From: Nitrosopumilus sp.
Lineage (GTDB): Archaea; Thermoproteota; Nitrososphaeria; Nitrososphaerales; Nitrosopumilaceae
DNA: 64,000 nucleotides
Direction: 5' to 3'
Assembly (NCBI RefSeq): GCF_025699125.1
Contig: NZ_JAILWC010000002.1
Coordinates: 62,001-126,000 of the forward strand
Shown here: positions 1 through 7,860 of the stretch, piece by piece
How positions within the stretch are numbered: the stretch's first letter is position 1
How the letters are laid out: each line of letters starts with the position of its first letter
Translations under genes and position numbers: made by a program
Notes under the pieces: model-generated
Database searches by the model: none
What the model was told of the DNA's origin: nothing
What the model saw: only the letters and a program-made list of their open reading frames with translations

Positions 1-147
1 GAAAATATTCTAAAAATTGATATCGACTGTTCGTTTGATGGGGAATTGTCAATTGAAAAAGTTCATGATTTGGTTTCAGAAATAGAGAATAAAATCAGAG
101 CAGAGATAAGCGATTCTGTAATAACAATTCATCCAGAGCCCATCTAA
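1..147 (+). CDS. Cation diffusion facilitator (CDF) transporter, C-terminal fragment
   Basis: The reading frame is open from the first base of the window to a TAA at 145-147, giving the last 48 residues of a protein whose start lies outside. The fragment alternates beta-like and helical stretches (KIDIDCSF, then KVHDLVSEIENKI, then ending SDSVITIHPEPI). This resembles the small cytosolic C-terminal domain of CDF metal efflux proteins, where a His-Pro-Glu-Pro tail is common. Only the end is visible, so the metal (Zn, Mn, Fe or Co) cannot be named. The family assignment is by eye and moderately sure. Confidence 0.6.
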   Translation, partial: ENILKIDIDCSFDGELSIEKVHDLVSEIENKIRAEISDSVITIHPEPI

Positions 148-249
148 TCCAAAATACGGGTCAGATACACGACTAACATCCCTAGTGCAATTCCAGAAGG
201 GATTTTCAAGAGAACATTATTTCGCAGATTCTTTGTTTAAATTTAATCT

Positions 250-296
250 AACCTAATTTTTCATAGAAGGCTTTCCATTTATTGAAAAATTAGGTT
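250..296. repeat. Perfect 14-bp inverted repeat (stem-loop)
   Basis: The arms at 250-263 (aacctaatttttca) and 283-296 (tgaaaaattaggtt) are exact reverse complements separated by 19 nt. The repeat lies between the transporter fragment and the start of the next gene at 324. It could be a transcription terminator, an RNA hairpin in a 5' leader, or a protein-binding site. Nothing in the sequence decides between these. Confidence 0.6.
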
Positions 297-323
297 TAAA
301 CTAAAGAAAATAGTTATGAATTT

Positions 324-827
324 GTGCGAAAATCAGGAGTCCTGATAGTTGGGTCAGGAATTTTAATAATTGCAGGATTATTTATCCTAGTTTTAGGAAA
401 CCAAGCGATATTGGAAGGAATGGTTCAAGATAACGGAATGATAAGCTCCGAACAAACACTCACAATCTCCACTGATTTTGATTCACAAATTACATCGATT
501 GGAATTTTTGCAGTTCAAATAATAGAATTTGAAGAAAATACATTTTATGCAAAAATTTTGAATCCATTTGATATTGAAATAATTTCTCAGGAAATCAATG
601 AAGAAACTGTTGAAGGAGAATTTGATGTTGTAGATTCTGGCACATACAAACTAATTATTCAAAGTAACAGTAATGAAGAAACCCAAGTATTTGGGGCTAT
701 TGGACCAATTCCCGATTCAGGAAAAAAAGCACTTGGTTTTATTCCAGTTTATGTGATTGTTGCGGGGATGATAGGATTAGCTGCAATAGGAATTATTGAA
801 ATTAAAAACAGAAAAAGATTAATTTAG
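324..827 (+). CDS. Hypothetical protein with N- and C-terminal membrane segments
   Basis: 167 residues from a GTG start. A hydrophobic segment at about residues 5-27 and a second at about 138-160 flank a soluble, beta-rich, acidic middle (about 30-135), and the protein ends in a basic tail (IKNRKRLI). The topology suggests a roughly 110-residue domain outside the membrane held by two anchors. I do not recognise the middle domain. It overlaps the 3' end of the convergent gene at 819-1130 by 9 nt. The function is unknown. Confidence 0.65.
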   Translation: MRKSGVLIVGSGILIIAGLFILVLGNQAILEGMVQDNGMISSEQTLTISTDFDSQITSIGIFAVQIIEFEENTFYAKILNPFDIEIISQEINEETVEGEFDVVDSGTYKLIIQSNSNEETQVFGAIGPIPDSGKKALGFIPVYVIVAGMIGLAAIGIIEIKNRKRLI

Positions 828-1130
828 ATAACTATCCATTTTTTCTAGACCGCTAATAGTAGCATCAAAGTTATCACTGTTTTCAACTATACTATTGAGT
901 TTTTCTGCATTTGCTAAAAGTATGCAATTTTCACCATCAGAATTTTTTAAAATGAATCTATGTTCAATTAAATAAGAAAGTCTTTCTAAAACATCATTTT
1001 CAGATATAGAAGATTGTTTAGCCAAAAATGAACATTCTTTTTCACCATCTTCAAGTTCGGCCAAAATTGAAGAAGTGACTGGATCAAACATACAATCTAC
1101 AACTTTTTCTTTATCAAAAGTAGATTCCAT
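819..1130 (-). CDS. Small helical protein, possible winged-helix regulator
   Basis: 103 residues starting MESTFDKEK. The order of predicted elements resembles a winged-helix DNA-binding domain: helices around SSILAELEDG and CSFLAKQSS, then ISENDVLERLSYLIEHRFILK, which looks like a recognition helix and wing. Proteins of this size and pattern are common in thaumarchaea. No ligand-binding domain is present. The regulator assignment is inferred from the fold pattern only; the target is unknown. Confidence 0.55.
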   Translation of the reverse strand: MESTFDKEKVVDCMFDPVTSSILAELEDGEKECSFLAKQSSISENDVLERLSYLIEHRFILKNSDGENCILLANAEKLNSIVENSDNFDATISGLEKMDSYLN

Positions 1131-1215
1131 TTACAATAACAAAGGTTTTAGAAATTATTAACTTTTTAAATTTTGATTCCAATAAGATAATTAAGAAAAA
1201 GAGAGTAAAAGAATC

Positions 1216-1368
1216 ATGCAAAAACTTTGTAATTACGATCCATCAGGTAAAGGTGAGCACTGTTTTTGTATAGATATAGATGCCCAACGAGGAATTAAAA
1301 AATGCTGTAAATGTACCATATGGAATGTTCAAGGAAATGATTGGACAGAAGATGAAGACTTTAGATAA
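1216..1368 (+). CDS. Small cysteine-rich protein (50 aa)
   Basis: A short frame from ATG 1216 to TAA 1366-1368. It has cysteines at residues 5, 16, 18, 30, 31 and 33, including a CFC and a CCKC cluster, and an acidic end (NDWTEDEDFR). Six cysteines in 50 residues suggest zinc or Fe-S binding. The overlapping frame at 1280-1486 has no such pattern, so this one is preferred. The function is unknown. It lies just upstream of the S13 gene but is separated from it by 122 nt. Confidence 0.5.
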   Translation: MQKLCNYDPSGKGEHCFCIDIDAQRGIKKCCKCTIWNVQGNDWTEDEDFR

Positions 1369-1490
1369 TTTCTATCAAAAACATACCAAAATAAAGCCAA
1401 GAAGGCAATTAGATCTAAGAAACATGGAAAATTCGTTCAATTTGGTGCCTAGCATGGTTTTTATCGGGGTTTCTTTGAATTTTTGAATAC

Positions 1491-2039
1491 TTGAGTACTC
1501 AAGAATATAGACACATTGTAAGGATTGTGGGTAATGATATCCCAGGAGAGCGTAAAATGCTTGTAGGATTGACCCAGATAAAAGGCATAGGATACAATTT
1601 TGCCACAGCGATTCTAGACACATTAAAAATAAACACAAATTCCAATATAGGAAATCTTACAGAAGAAAATGTTCAAGCAATTGAAAAATTAATTACAGAT
1701 CCAGTTGGAGGGAATTTTCCAACATGGTTTCTCAACAGAAGAAAAGATATTGAAACAGGTGCAAATTTGCATTTATTGACATCAGACATTCCATTTACAT
1801 TAAGAAATGATATTGAAAGAGAAAGAATAACTGCAAGTTGGAGAGGATATCGTCATCTTAGCGGTTTGAAAGTTAGAGGACAAAGAACTAGAACATCAGG
1901 AAGAAAAGGCGGAGCAGTAGGAGTTGCAAAAGGAGGAATGGCAGCTCCAGTAAAGAAAGGAAGTGCAGGAGCACCTGCAGCAGAAGTAGCAGCTCCAACG
2001 GCAGAAGCGGCAGCTCCGGCACCGGAGAAATCAGAATAG
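1491..2039 (+). CDS. rps13: 30S ribosomal protein S13
   Basis: Component of the small-subunit head, contacting tRNA and the 50S subunit. The family signature is clear: [25 protein letters not shown] near the start, a helix-two-turns-helix [11 protein letters not shown], and the C-terminal [21 protein letters not shown]. The start is TTG at 1491. After about residue 150 comes an Ala/Pro/Glu-rich tail ([22 protein letters not shown]) that ordinary S13 proteins lack and that is probably disordered. S4 follows 9 nt after the stop, so the two are likely one transcript. Confidence 0.97.
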   Translation: MSTQEYRHIVRIVGNDIPGERKMLVGLTQIKGIGYNFATAILDTLKINTNSNIGNLTEENVQAIEKLITDPVGGNFPTWFLNRRKDIETGANLHLLTSDIPFTLRNDIERERITASWRGYRHLSGLKVRGQRTRTSGRKGGAVGVAKGGMAAPVKKGSAGAPAAEVAAPTAEAAAPAPEKSE

Positions 2040-2048
2040 GTGTTTTGA

Positions 2049-2660
2049 ATGGGAGATCCAAAATATCCACGAAGAGTTTGGAGAAAACCAAAGAGACCAC
2101 TCAATTATGAATTAAAAATGGAAGAGCTAAAAACTCTTGGTACGTTTGGATTAAGAACAAAAAGAGAATTATGGAAAGCACATACAGAATTGTCACGTGT
2201 AAGACACCAAGCAAGATCATTACTTGCACTAAGACAAGAAATTAGAGAAGAGAAAGAACCAATTCTAATGAAATCTCTTGCAAGAATTGGTTTGGTAAGT
2301 AGCGATGCAACATTAGATGATGTACTCAATCTAAATGCCAATGATTTGCTTTCACGTAGATTGCAAACTATTGTAACAAAGAAGTTGGGATTTAAGACAC
2401 CATATCAAGCAAGACAAGCAGTGATTCACGGTCACATTATGATTGGAGAAAGAAAAGTAGACATTCCATCATATACTGTTACAGTTGAGGAAGAGAACAA
2501 CATTCATTTTTCACCAGAATCCAAAATACCAGAAATGTTAGAGAAAACAAAATCAAAAGAACCAGTATTAGAAACTCCTGTTGAAGAAACTGTAGAGACT
2601 GCTGTTGAAGAAACTGCTGTTGAAGAACCAATAAAAGATGAAAGTTCTTCAACCGAATAA
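2049..2660 (+). CDS. rps4: 30S ribosomal protein S4
   Basis: Primary 16S rRNA-binding protein of the small subunit. The start MGDPKYPRRVWRKPKRP and the S4 RNA-binding domain at about residues 105-165 (RRLQTIVTKKLGFKTPYQARQAVIHGHIMIGERKV) are typical of archaeal S4. After residue about 165 there is an acidic tail with repeated VEETV/AVEE units, low-complexity and probably disordered. In many archaea S11 and RpoD follow S13-S4, but here the next gene is glmS after a 51-nt gap. Confidence 0.97.
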   Translation: MGDPKYPRRVWRKPKRPLNYELKMEELKTLGTFGLRTKRELWKAHTELSRVRHQARSLLALRQEIREEKEPILMKSLARIGLVSSDATLDDVLNLNANDLLSRRLQTIVTKKLGFKTPYQARQAVIHGHIMIGERKVDIPSYTVTVEEENNIHFSPESKIPEMLEKTKSKEPVLETPVEETVETAVEETAVEEPIKDESSSTE

Positions 2661-2711
2661 TCAAAAAAATAGGCTTATCAGTAAATAACCCCCATTATCA
2701 GAGAGATTAAC

Positions 2712-4472
2712 ATGTGTTCAATTATCGGCTATTATGGAAAGACTAGTGCAGCACCAATTCTTGTTAAGGGATTAAAAAGAATGGAGTATAGAGGATATGA
2801 TAGTGTTGGAGTTGCAACGGAATCAGATAACAGAATTGAATTAAAGAAAGGTATTGGAAAAGTCGATGAAGTAAATTCAAAAATTCAATTGGACATAATG
2901 CCTGGAAAAATCGGTATTGGTCATACAAGATGGGCAACTCATGGAAAAGTTACAGATACCAATGCACATCCTCATCCAAGTAATTCAGGAAAAATTGCAA
3001 TAGTACATAATGGAATTATAGAGAATTTTGAGGAATTAAAACAAAGATTAGAAAATGAAGGGTACAGTTTCAAAAGTGAAACAGATAGTGAAATAATTGC
3101 AAATTTGCTTCAAAAAAATTATGAGTTGACCGGAGATGTCAAAGAAACAATAATGAAAACAGTTTCAGAGATCAAAGGCCATTATGCATTTGTTGCAATG
3201 TTTGAAAATGGGCAGCTTGCAGCAGCAAGATATCATGAACCGTTGATTATTGGAGTTGGAAAAGATGATTTCTTTTTGTCAAGTGATGTTCTAGGATTCA
3301 TTGAGTATACAGATGATGCAATTTACATGGAAAATGGAAATTTTGTAATTTTAGATAAAGATAGATTTCAGATCTTGGATTTTGATGGAAATCATGCAAA
3401 ATATGGAATAACCAAAGTATCTAAAGAATTTGGAGATGCATACAAAGGAGATTATGCACATTTTACGTTAAAAGAAATTTATGAACAACCTGAGACAATT
3501 TTGAAAGCTGGAGAAAAAACATTAGACGCAATTGATAAAACTGCAGATTATCTTAGACATGCAAAAAATGTATACATCACGGGAAGTGGAACAAGTTATA
3601 ATTCTGCACTAATTGCAAAACAAATGTTTTCAAAATATGCCAAAATTAAGGTAGAACCCATTATGTCAAGTGAACTTCAGTTTTCACCTGATAGTATTGA
3701 AGAAAATTCGATTCTAATTGCAATATCCCAAAGTGGAGAAAGCGCAGATGTTTTAGACGCAGTAAAGATTGCAAAAAAAGCAAAATGTAAAATCATAGCT
3801 ATTGTCAATCTTCTCACATCATCTCTTGCACGTGAAGCAGATGTGGTTATTGGGATGAATTGTGGGCCAGAAATAGGAGTTGCAGCAACTAAAAGTTTTA
3901 CATCACAACTTGTGATAATTTACAAGATTGTACAAAAATTAAGTAATAATGAAATGAAGATTGATTTTGATAAGATGTCAAAATCAATTTCTAAAACATT
4001 GGACAAACCCATAAGGATTCAGATTGTTGCACAAAAATTAAAAAATATTTCAGACATCTATGTTCTAGGAAGAGGAATACATTATCCTATTGCAATTGAA
4101 GCTGCCTTGAAACTAAAAGAGCTCACATACATTCATGCAGAAGGAATTCCAGGAGGAGAATTAAAGCACGGTCCACTTGCTTTAATGGATGAAAGTGTAT
4201 TTGTATTAATCATCAATCCAAATGATTCAACATATTTAGATACACTAACTAGTGCGAGAGAAATTAAAGCTAGAGGATCAAAAATCATAGGAATTTCAGA
4301 CATAGAAAGTGATGTGTATGATTATTGGATTGATATTTCAAATGTGGAAGAGTTAATGTTTCCAATTTCAGAAATTATTCCCATACAATTGTTATCATAT
4401 TATGCAGCACTTGAAAAAGATACAGATCCGGACTATCCTAGAAATTTAGCAAAATCAGTCACAGTGAAGTAA
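2712..4472 (+). CDS. glmS: Glutamine--fructose-6-phosphate aminotransferase (isomerizing)
   Basis: Makes glucosamine-6-phosphate from fructose-6-phosphate and glutamine, the entry to UDP-GlcNAc for glycans. The start MCSIIGYYG places the nucleophilic Cys at position 2 of the class II glutamine amidotransferase domain (about 1-215). Two SIS sugar-isomerase domains follow (about 280-410 with GSGTSYNSA and SQSGESADVLDA; 450-575), and the protein ends with the conserved DPDYPRNLAKSVTVK. The length of 586 is normal. The 3' end overlaps the convergent CobT-like gene by 14 nt. Confidence 0.97.
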   Translation: MCSIIGYYGKTSAAPILVKGLKRMEYRGYDSVGVATESDNRIELKKGIGKVDEVNSKIQLDIMPGKIGIGHTRWATHGKVTDTNAHPHPSNSGKIAIVHNGIIENFEELKQRLENEGYSFKSETDSEIIANLLQKNYELTGDVKETIMKTVSEIKGHYAFVAMFENGQLAAARYHEPLIIGVGKDDFFLSSDVLGFIEYTDDAIYMENGNFVILDKDRFQILDFDGNHAKYGITKVSKEFGDAYKGDYAHFTLKEIYEQPETILKAGEKTLDAIDKTADYLRHAKNVYITGSGTSYNSALIAKQMFSKYAKIKVEPIMSSELQFSPDSIEENSILIAISQSGESADVLDAVKIAKKAKCKIIAIVNLLTSSLAREADVVIGMNCGPEIGVAATKSFTSQLVIIYKIVQKLSNNEMKIDFDKMSKSISKTLDKPIRIQIVAQKLKNISDIYVLGRGIHYPIAIEAALKLKELTYIHAEGIPGGELKHGPLALMDESVFVLIINPNDSTYLDTLTSAREIKARGSKIIGISDIESDVYDYWIDISNVEELMFPISEIIPIQLLSYYAALEKDTDPDYPRNLAKSVTVK

Positions 4473-5523
4473 ATAGTCGATGGTATTCTTTTTCAACTAA
4501 ATCCAAATATTTTATAGAATCATTTCCAGTTTTTATCATGGAAGATATGATACTTCCACCAGCACCTACACCTTCTTTTGCAAATCCTTCTGAAAATGCC
4601 TTAAGACCAGAATATCTAGAATTTTCTAAATTAGGATTTACAGAAATTGCCGGAATGTCAGCAATTTCTTGAACCAGATTTGTAAAATTTGCACTTTCAT
4701 CATGTGTAATGTATGATGTTGTTCCAATCACAGAATTTTCTTCATTGAATCCAATTTTAGATGCAAAAGCTAAAACTGCAGCCATCTGGGTTCCACCAGC
4801 CAACATAACCTTAGATACATCAGAGGCAGAACTAAGCATGCCAGCAACAAAGGGAATCATAGGATCACCAACCTTTGCCACAATACTATAAGGGTGAACT
4901 GAATCAATTCGTTCAAGTGCAGAATCAACAATTTGGTTTTTTAAATATACAGGATTGTTTGGAATACTAGAACTTACCTTGGCGTCATATCCTAATCCTC
5001 TCAATACAGCCAACGCAGTTGTAGTTCCTCCCGGGATACTTTCACCAATCACTAGACAATCAGTGAGAGATGCCAAACTTCTTCCAACAATTCTGCCATA
5101 ATCTACAGCATGAGAAACTTGAGAATCAGTCATAGCCTCACAAATCGAAATATTTTTTCCAAATGACAAACCTGCTTCAACAAAGGGTAATTGTGGAACA
5201 ATTTTACTACCCGCATTAATAGTTAGATGAGGAATACTAGCAGATTCTAATGCAGTTTTTGTTAGTAAACCAGGAGTAGGTTTTCCATCAGGAGTCATTG
5301 GAATTTTATCAATTGTTTTACAATATCCATAGTGAAGATACTCTGCATCAGCAGGCGGAGTAAACTGAATAGAGTTCATATCTGCGCCAGCAAAAGTTAT
5401 TCCAGGAATTTCACATGTTTCAGTATATGAAATAACAAATGAAAAAAGAAATCGTCCAGATTTCATAGTTTCAAAAAAATTATTTGCCCGATCTATATTA
5501 CCATGCAGTTCAAAATTTTCCAA
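4459..5523 (-). CDS. cobT: Archaeal CobT-like (UPF0284 family) nicotinate-nucleotide--dimethylbenzimidazole phosphoribosyltransferase homologue
   Basis: 354 residues. The motif set (TPPADAEYLHYG, GESIPGGTTTALAVLRGLGYDAKVSSS, GDPMIPFVAGML and MLAGGTQMAAVLA) matches the archaeal UPF0284/TIGR00303 group, which is related to CobT. CobT activates the lower base for cobalamin, and thaumarchaea make cobalamin. The archaeal group has less direct biochemical support than bacterial CobT, so the exact substrate is inferred. It is the last gene of a minus-strand run with the metallo-hydrolase and NAD(P)HX epimerase genes. Confidence 0.8.
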   Translation of the reverse strand: MENFELHGNIDRANNFFETMKSGRFLFSFVISYTETCEIPGITFAGADMNSIQFTPPADAEYLHYGYCKTIDKIPMTPDGKPTPGLLTKTALESASIPHLTINAGSKIVPQLPFVEAGLSFGKNISICEAMTDSQVSHAVDYGRIVGRSLASLTDCLVIGESIPGGTTTALAVLRGLGYDAKVSSSIPNNPVYLKNQIVDSALERIDSVHPYSIVAKVGDPMIPFVAGMLSSASDVSKVMLAGGTQMAAVLAFASKIGFNEENSVIGTTSYITHDESANFTNLVQEIADIPAISVNPNLENSRYSGLKAFSEGFAKEGVGAGGSIISSMIKTGNDSIKYLDLVEKEYHRLFTSL

Positions 5524-5530
5524 GAAATCA

Positions 5531-6139
5531 CTATCCCATCATGTCAATAAATTGTTGTTCAGTTCGTTTTTGCATAACATGGTTAGTGATCTTTTCTTGT
5601 CCAATAGTGGACACTTCTGATGGACCGTAATTATGACCGGAATATAATACCAGATTATCATCTAATGAATACAGAACATCAAACAGACTATGGTACAGAT
5701 CTTGTACACTTCCTCCAGGCAAGTCAATTCGACCGCAATTTCCAACAAACAATGTATCACCTGAAAAAATTTTGCCATCACCTATTAGGCAAATGCTGTC
5801 TTTTGAGTGCCCTGGCGTATGGAGTACCTTTAATTTTGAATTACCAAATTCAATAAAATCACCATCTTTTACGGAAATATCATGCGGTAATTCAGAAAAC
5901 TCATGTTGAATAATTGGAGATTTTGTTGATTTTGCCATTGCTTCATTTCCCAAAGTGTGATCAAAATGATGATGAGTATTTACGATGTATTTGACTTTAA
6001 GGTTATTTCTTTTAATGATCATTTCCAATTCTACTAATTCCCAAGAGGGATCAATAATTATTGCATCACCCGTATCTTCATCTTCTACAATGTAAGAAAA
6101 ATTCTGCATATTCCCAACTTGAATTTGATGAACTTTCAC
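5531..6139 (-). CDS. Metallo-beta-lactamase-fold hydrolase (glyoxalase II-like)
   Basis: 202 residues. The binuclear metal motif HHHFDH is at residues 56-61, followed by HTPGHSKDSICLIGDGKIFSGDTLF (further metal-binding His and the bridging Asp) and a late SGHNYGPS His. This is the glyoxalase II / persulfide dioxygenase-like branch of the fold. The substrate (a thioester or similar) cannot be read from sequence. The start ATG overlaps the stop of the upstream NAD(P)HX epimerase gene by 4 nt, so the two are likely translated together. Confidence 0.85.
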   Translation of the reverse strand: MKVHQIQVGNMQNFSYIVEDEDTGDAIIIDPSWELVELEMIIKRNNLKVKYIVNTHHHFDHTLGNEAMAKSTKSPIIQHEFSELPHDISVKDGDFIEFGNSKLKVLHTPGHSKDSICLIGDGKIFSGDTLFVGNCGRIDLPGGSVQDLYHSLFDVLYSLDDNLVLYSGHNYGPSEVSTIGQEKITNHVMQKRTEQQFIDMMG

Positions 6140-6783
6140 AGTATTCCCTCTTCAGCTTCTGGAGGAATTCCAATTTTTTCTACAAACAATTCACCTGTCA
6201 AATCTTTTCTTTTAGGAATTCCTTGTTTCATTTTATGAAATGTCACAGTCATATCACATTTTGTATAAATATTTGCAGTCTCACCTGTTTGAGGATCTAA
6301 TCCAGATGGAACATCTACTGCAAACTTGAAACAGTCTGTTTGATTGATAAAATTAATTGCAGATGCATATGGTTCTTTAATTTCTCCAGAAATACCAGTT
6401 CCCAAGATAGCGTCAACTATCACATCAGGAGTAAAATCAAAATTAAAAGAATTTCCAGTCATTAATTTAACAGAAGTCATTTTCTCTAATATCGACCAAT
6501 TCCAATTACTTTCTTCAGTTTTTATTTTTTCAAAAGTTCCAAGAAGCACAACAATTACTTTTGCATCATAACCAGCTAAATGTCTTGCCATAACTAAACC
6601 ATCACCACCATTATTTCCCAAACCTACGAAAATTATGATGTTTTTTGATTCTACGTTCCCAAGTTTGTCAACTAATCTTCTAACTGATGCGGCACCTGCA
6701 TTTTCCATCATGAATTTTTTTAAAAATCCCATATCATGACCTTTATTTTCAATTCGATACATTTGATCCACAGTAATTTCCAT
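6136..6783 (-). CDS. nnrE: NAD(P)H-hydrate epimerase (YjeF N-terminal domain)
   Basis: Interconverts the R and S forms of damaged NAD(P)HX so that a dehydratase can repair them. Family motifs: VGLGNNGGDGLVMARHLAGYDAKV (nucleotide site), DAILGTGISGEI and VDVPSGLDPQTGE (catalytic Asp region). The ATG at 6783 (MEITVDQMYRIE) is chosen; the frame stays open to a TTG at 6807 and an ATG at 6801. Unlike many bacterial YjeF proteins it lacks the C-terminal dehydratase domain, which must be encoded elsewhere if present. Confidence 0.88.
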   Translation of the reverse strand: MEITVDQMYRIENKGHDMGFLKKFMMENAGAASVRRLVDKLGNVESKNIIIFVGLGNNGGDGLVMARHLAGYDAKVIVVLLGTFEKIKTEESNWNWSILEKMTSVKLMTGNSFNFDFTPDVIVDAILGTGISGEIKEPYASAINFINQTDCFKFAVDVPSGLDPQTGETANIYTKCDMTVTFHKMKQGIPKRKDLTGELFVEKIGIPPEAEEGIL

Positions 6784-6856
6784 ACGGTAAATGAAAATCA
6801 TATCCAAAATAAGAGTTTGGCAAACGGCTTTATCCTAGTTTTTAGATATTTTCATT

Positions 6857-7471
6857 ATGACGCTAAAAAATGTCAAAATTTCATTAAATAAAATTTCAAA
6901 ATCTTTAGGAGACATTCAGGATTCAAGAGAATTTTTATTAAAAAATACTAGAGAAATAATCATTCTTTGTAGCAAAGCAATTATTGCAGTTCATAAAGGT
7001 GAACTTTCAACAGGTAAAAATAATTTAAAACAGGCAGATATTCTCTTAAAAAAATATAAGAAAAAATCAACAGGAGGACTCGAAAGATATCTAATAACAC
7101 CAGAACAAGAATTTGTAGAGGCGGCATCTCTCATAGCAATTGTTGAAAAAAAAGAAATTCCATCAGATAAAAAATTATCAGTAATGCCAGAATCATATGT
7201 CCTAGGATTGCTGGATTGTGTAGGAGAATTGAAAAGAATGGTGTTTGATAAAATTAGGATTGGAAAAATTGACGAAGCTACAAGAATTTTCGATATAATG
7301 GAAAATTTGTATCTTCAGCTGTATACTTTTTCATTATATGATAAAGTAGTAAAAGAGGCCAGAAGAAAAATCGACGTAAACAGAATATTAGTAGATGATG
7401 TTAGATCTGCAATCACAGAAGAGAAACGACGAAGTGAATTAATTAAAACTTTACAAAAACTAGAAAAATAA
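6857..7471 (+). CDS. Translin-like RNA/DNA-binding protein
   Basis: 204 residues, almost entirely alpha-helical. The N-terminal part (REFLLKNTREIIILCSKAIIAVHKGE) and the middle (YVLGLLDCVGELKRMVFDKIRIGKIDEA) resemble archaeal translin/TRAX proteins, which form octameric shells and bind or cleave single-stranded RNA. Key acidic catalytic residues of TRAX cannot be confirmed by eye. It starts divergently from the NAD(P)HX epimerase gene and is followed by the tRNA-Leu gene on the opposite strand. Confidence 0.75.
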   Translation: MTLKNVKISLNKISKSLGDIQDSREFLLKNTREIIILCSKAIIAVHKGELSTGKNNLKQADILLKKYKKKSTGGLERYLITPEQEFVEAASLIAIVEKKEIPSDKKLSVMPESYVLGLLDCVGELKRMVFDKIRIGKIDEATRIFDIMENLYLQLYTFSLYDKVVKEARRKIDVNRILVDDVRSAITEEKRRSELIKTLQKLEK

Positions 7472-7486
7472 TTTTTAAAGTTTAAT

Positions 7487-7570
7487 GCGGGCGATGGGAT
7501 TTGAACCCACGAACTCCTAAGAGACTAGCCCCTCAAGCTAGCGCCTTTGGCCAGGCTGGGCGACGCCCGC
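7487..7570 (-). tRNA. tRNA-Leu (anticodon GAG)
   Basis: On the minus strand the RNA begins GCGGGCG and ends CGCCCGC, a perfect 7-bp acceptor stem. The anticodon arm is CTAGC-TTGAGGG-GCTAG, giving anticodon GAG. The 84-nt length with an extended variable arm is typical of class II tRNA-Leu. The T-arm GTGGG-TTCAAAT-CCCAT is intact. No intron is seen. Confidence 0.95.
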
Positions 7571-7622
7571 AGTGAAACTCCCTTGCATGGTTTTTATAAT
7601 CCTTGATTACTTTTTCGTTCGT

Positions 7623-7859
7623 ATGTTAATTCCTGTTAGATGTTTTACTTGTGGAAATTTAGTTGCAGATAAGTTTGAGGATTATCAAAATAAAATCAAA
7701 TCTGGAGAAGATCCAGTAAAAACATTGGATTCTTTAGGAATTGAGAGATATTGTTGCAGAAGAATGCTTTTGACAACTGTTGAAACAATTCAGCAAGTAA
7801 TCCCATTTTATGAAGCAATTCAGAGAAGAAAACAAGAAGTTCAATCTGAGTTAGAATAA
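7623..7859 (+). CDS. rpoN: DNA-directed RNA polymerase subunit N (Rpb10 homologue)
   Basis: Small zinc-bundle subunit of the archaeal RNA polymerase. The start MLIPVRCFTCGN and the later RYCCRRMLL give the four zinc cysteines in the classic CX2C...CC arrangement. The ATG at 7623 is the true start; the frame is open further upstream, but that would run into the tRNA-Leu promoter region. 78 residues is slightly long for the family because of a C-terminal helix. It heads the plus-strand cluster with enolase and S2, an old archaeal gene order. Confidence 0.96.
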   Translation: MLIPVRCFTCGNLVADKFEDYQNKIKSGEDPVKTLDSLGIERYCCRRMLLTTVETIQQVIPFYEAIQRRKQEVQSELE

Positions 7860-7860
7860 C

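Noticed and set aside
1280-1486. Open frame of 68 codons before S13
   Set aside because: It overlaps the better Cys-rich frame 1216-1368, has no recognisable pattern, and its end is simply the S13 upstream region.
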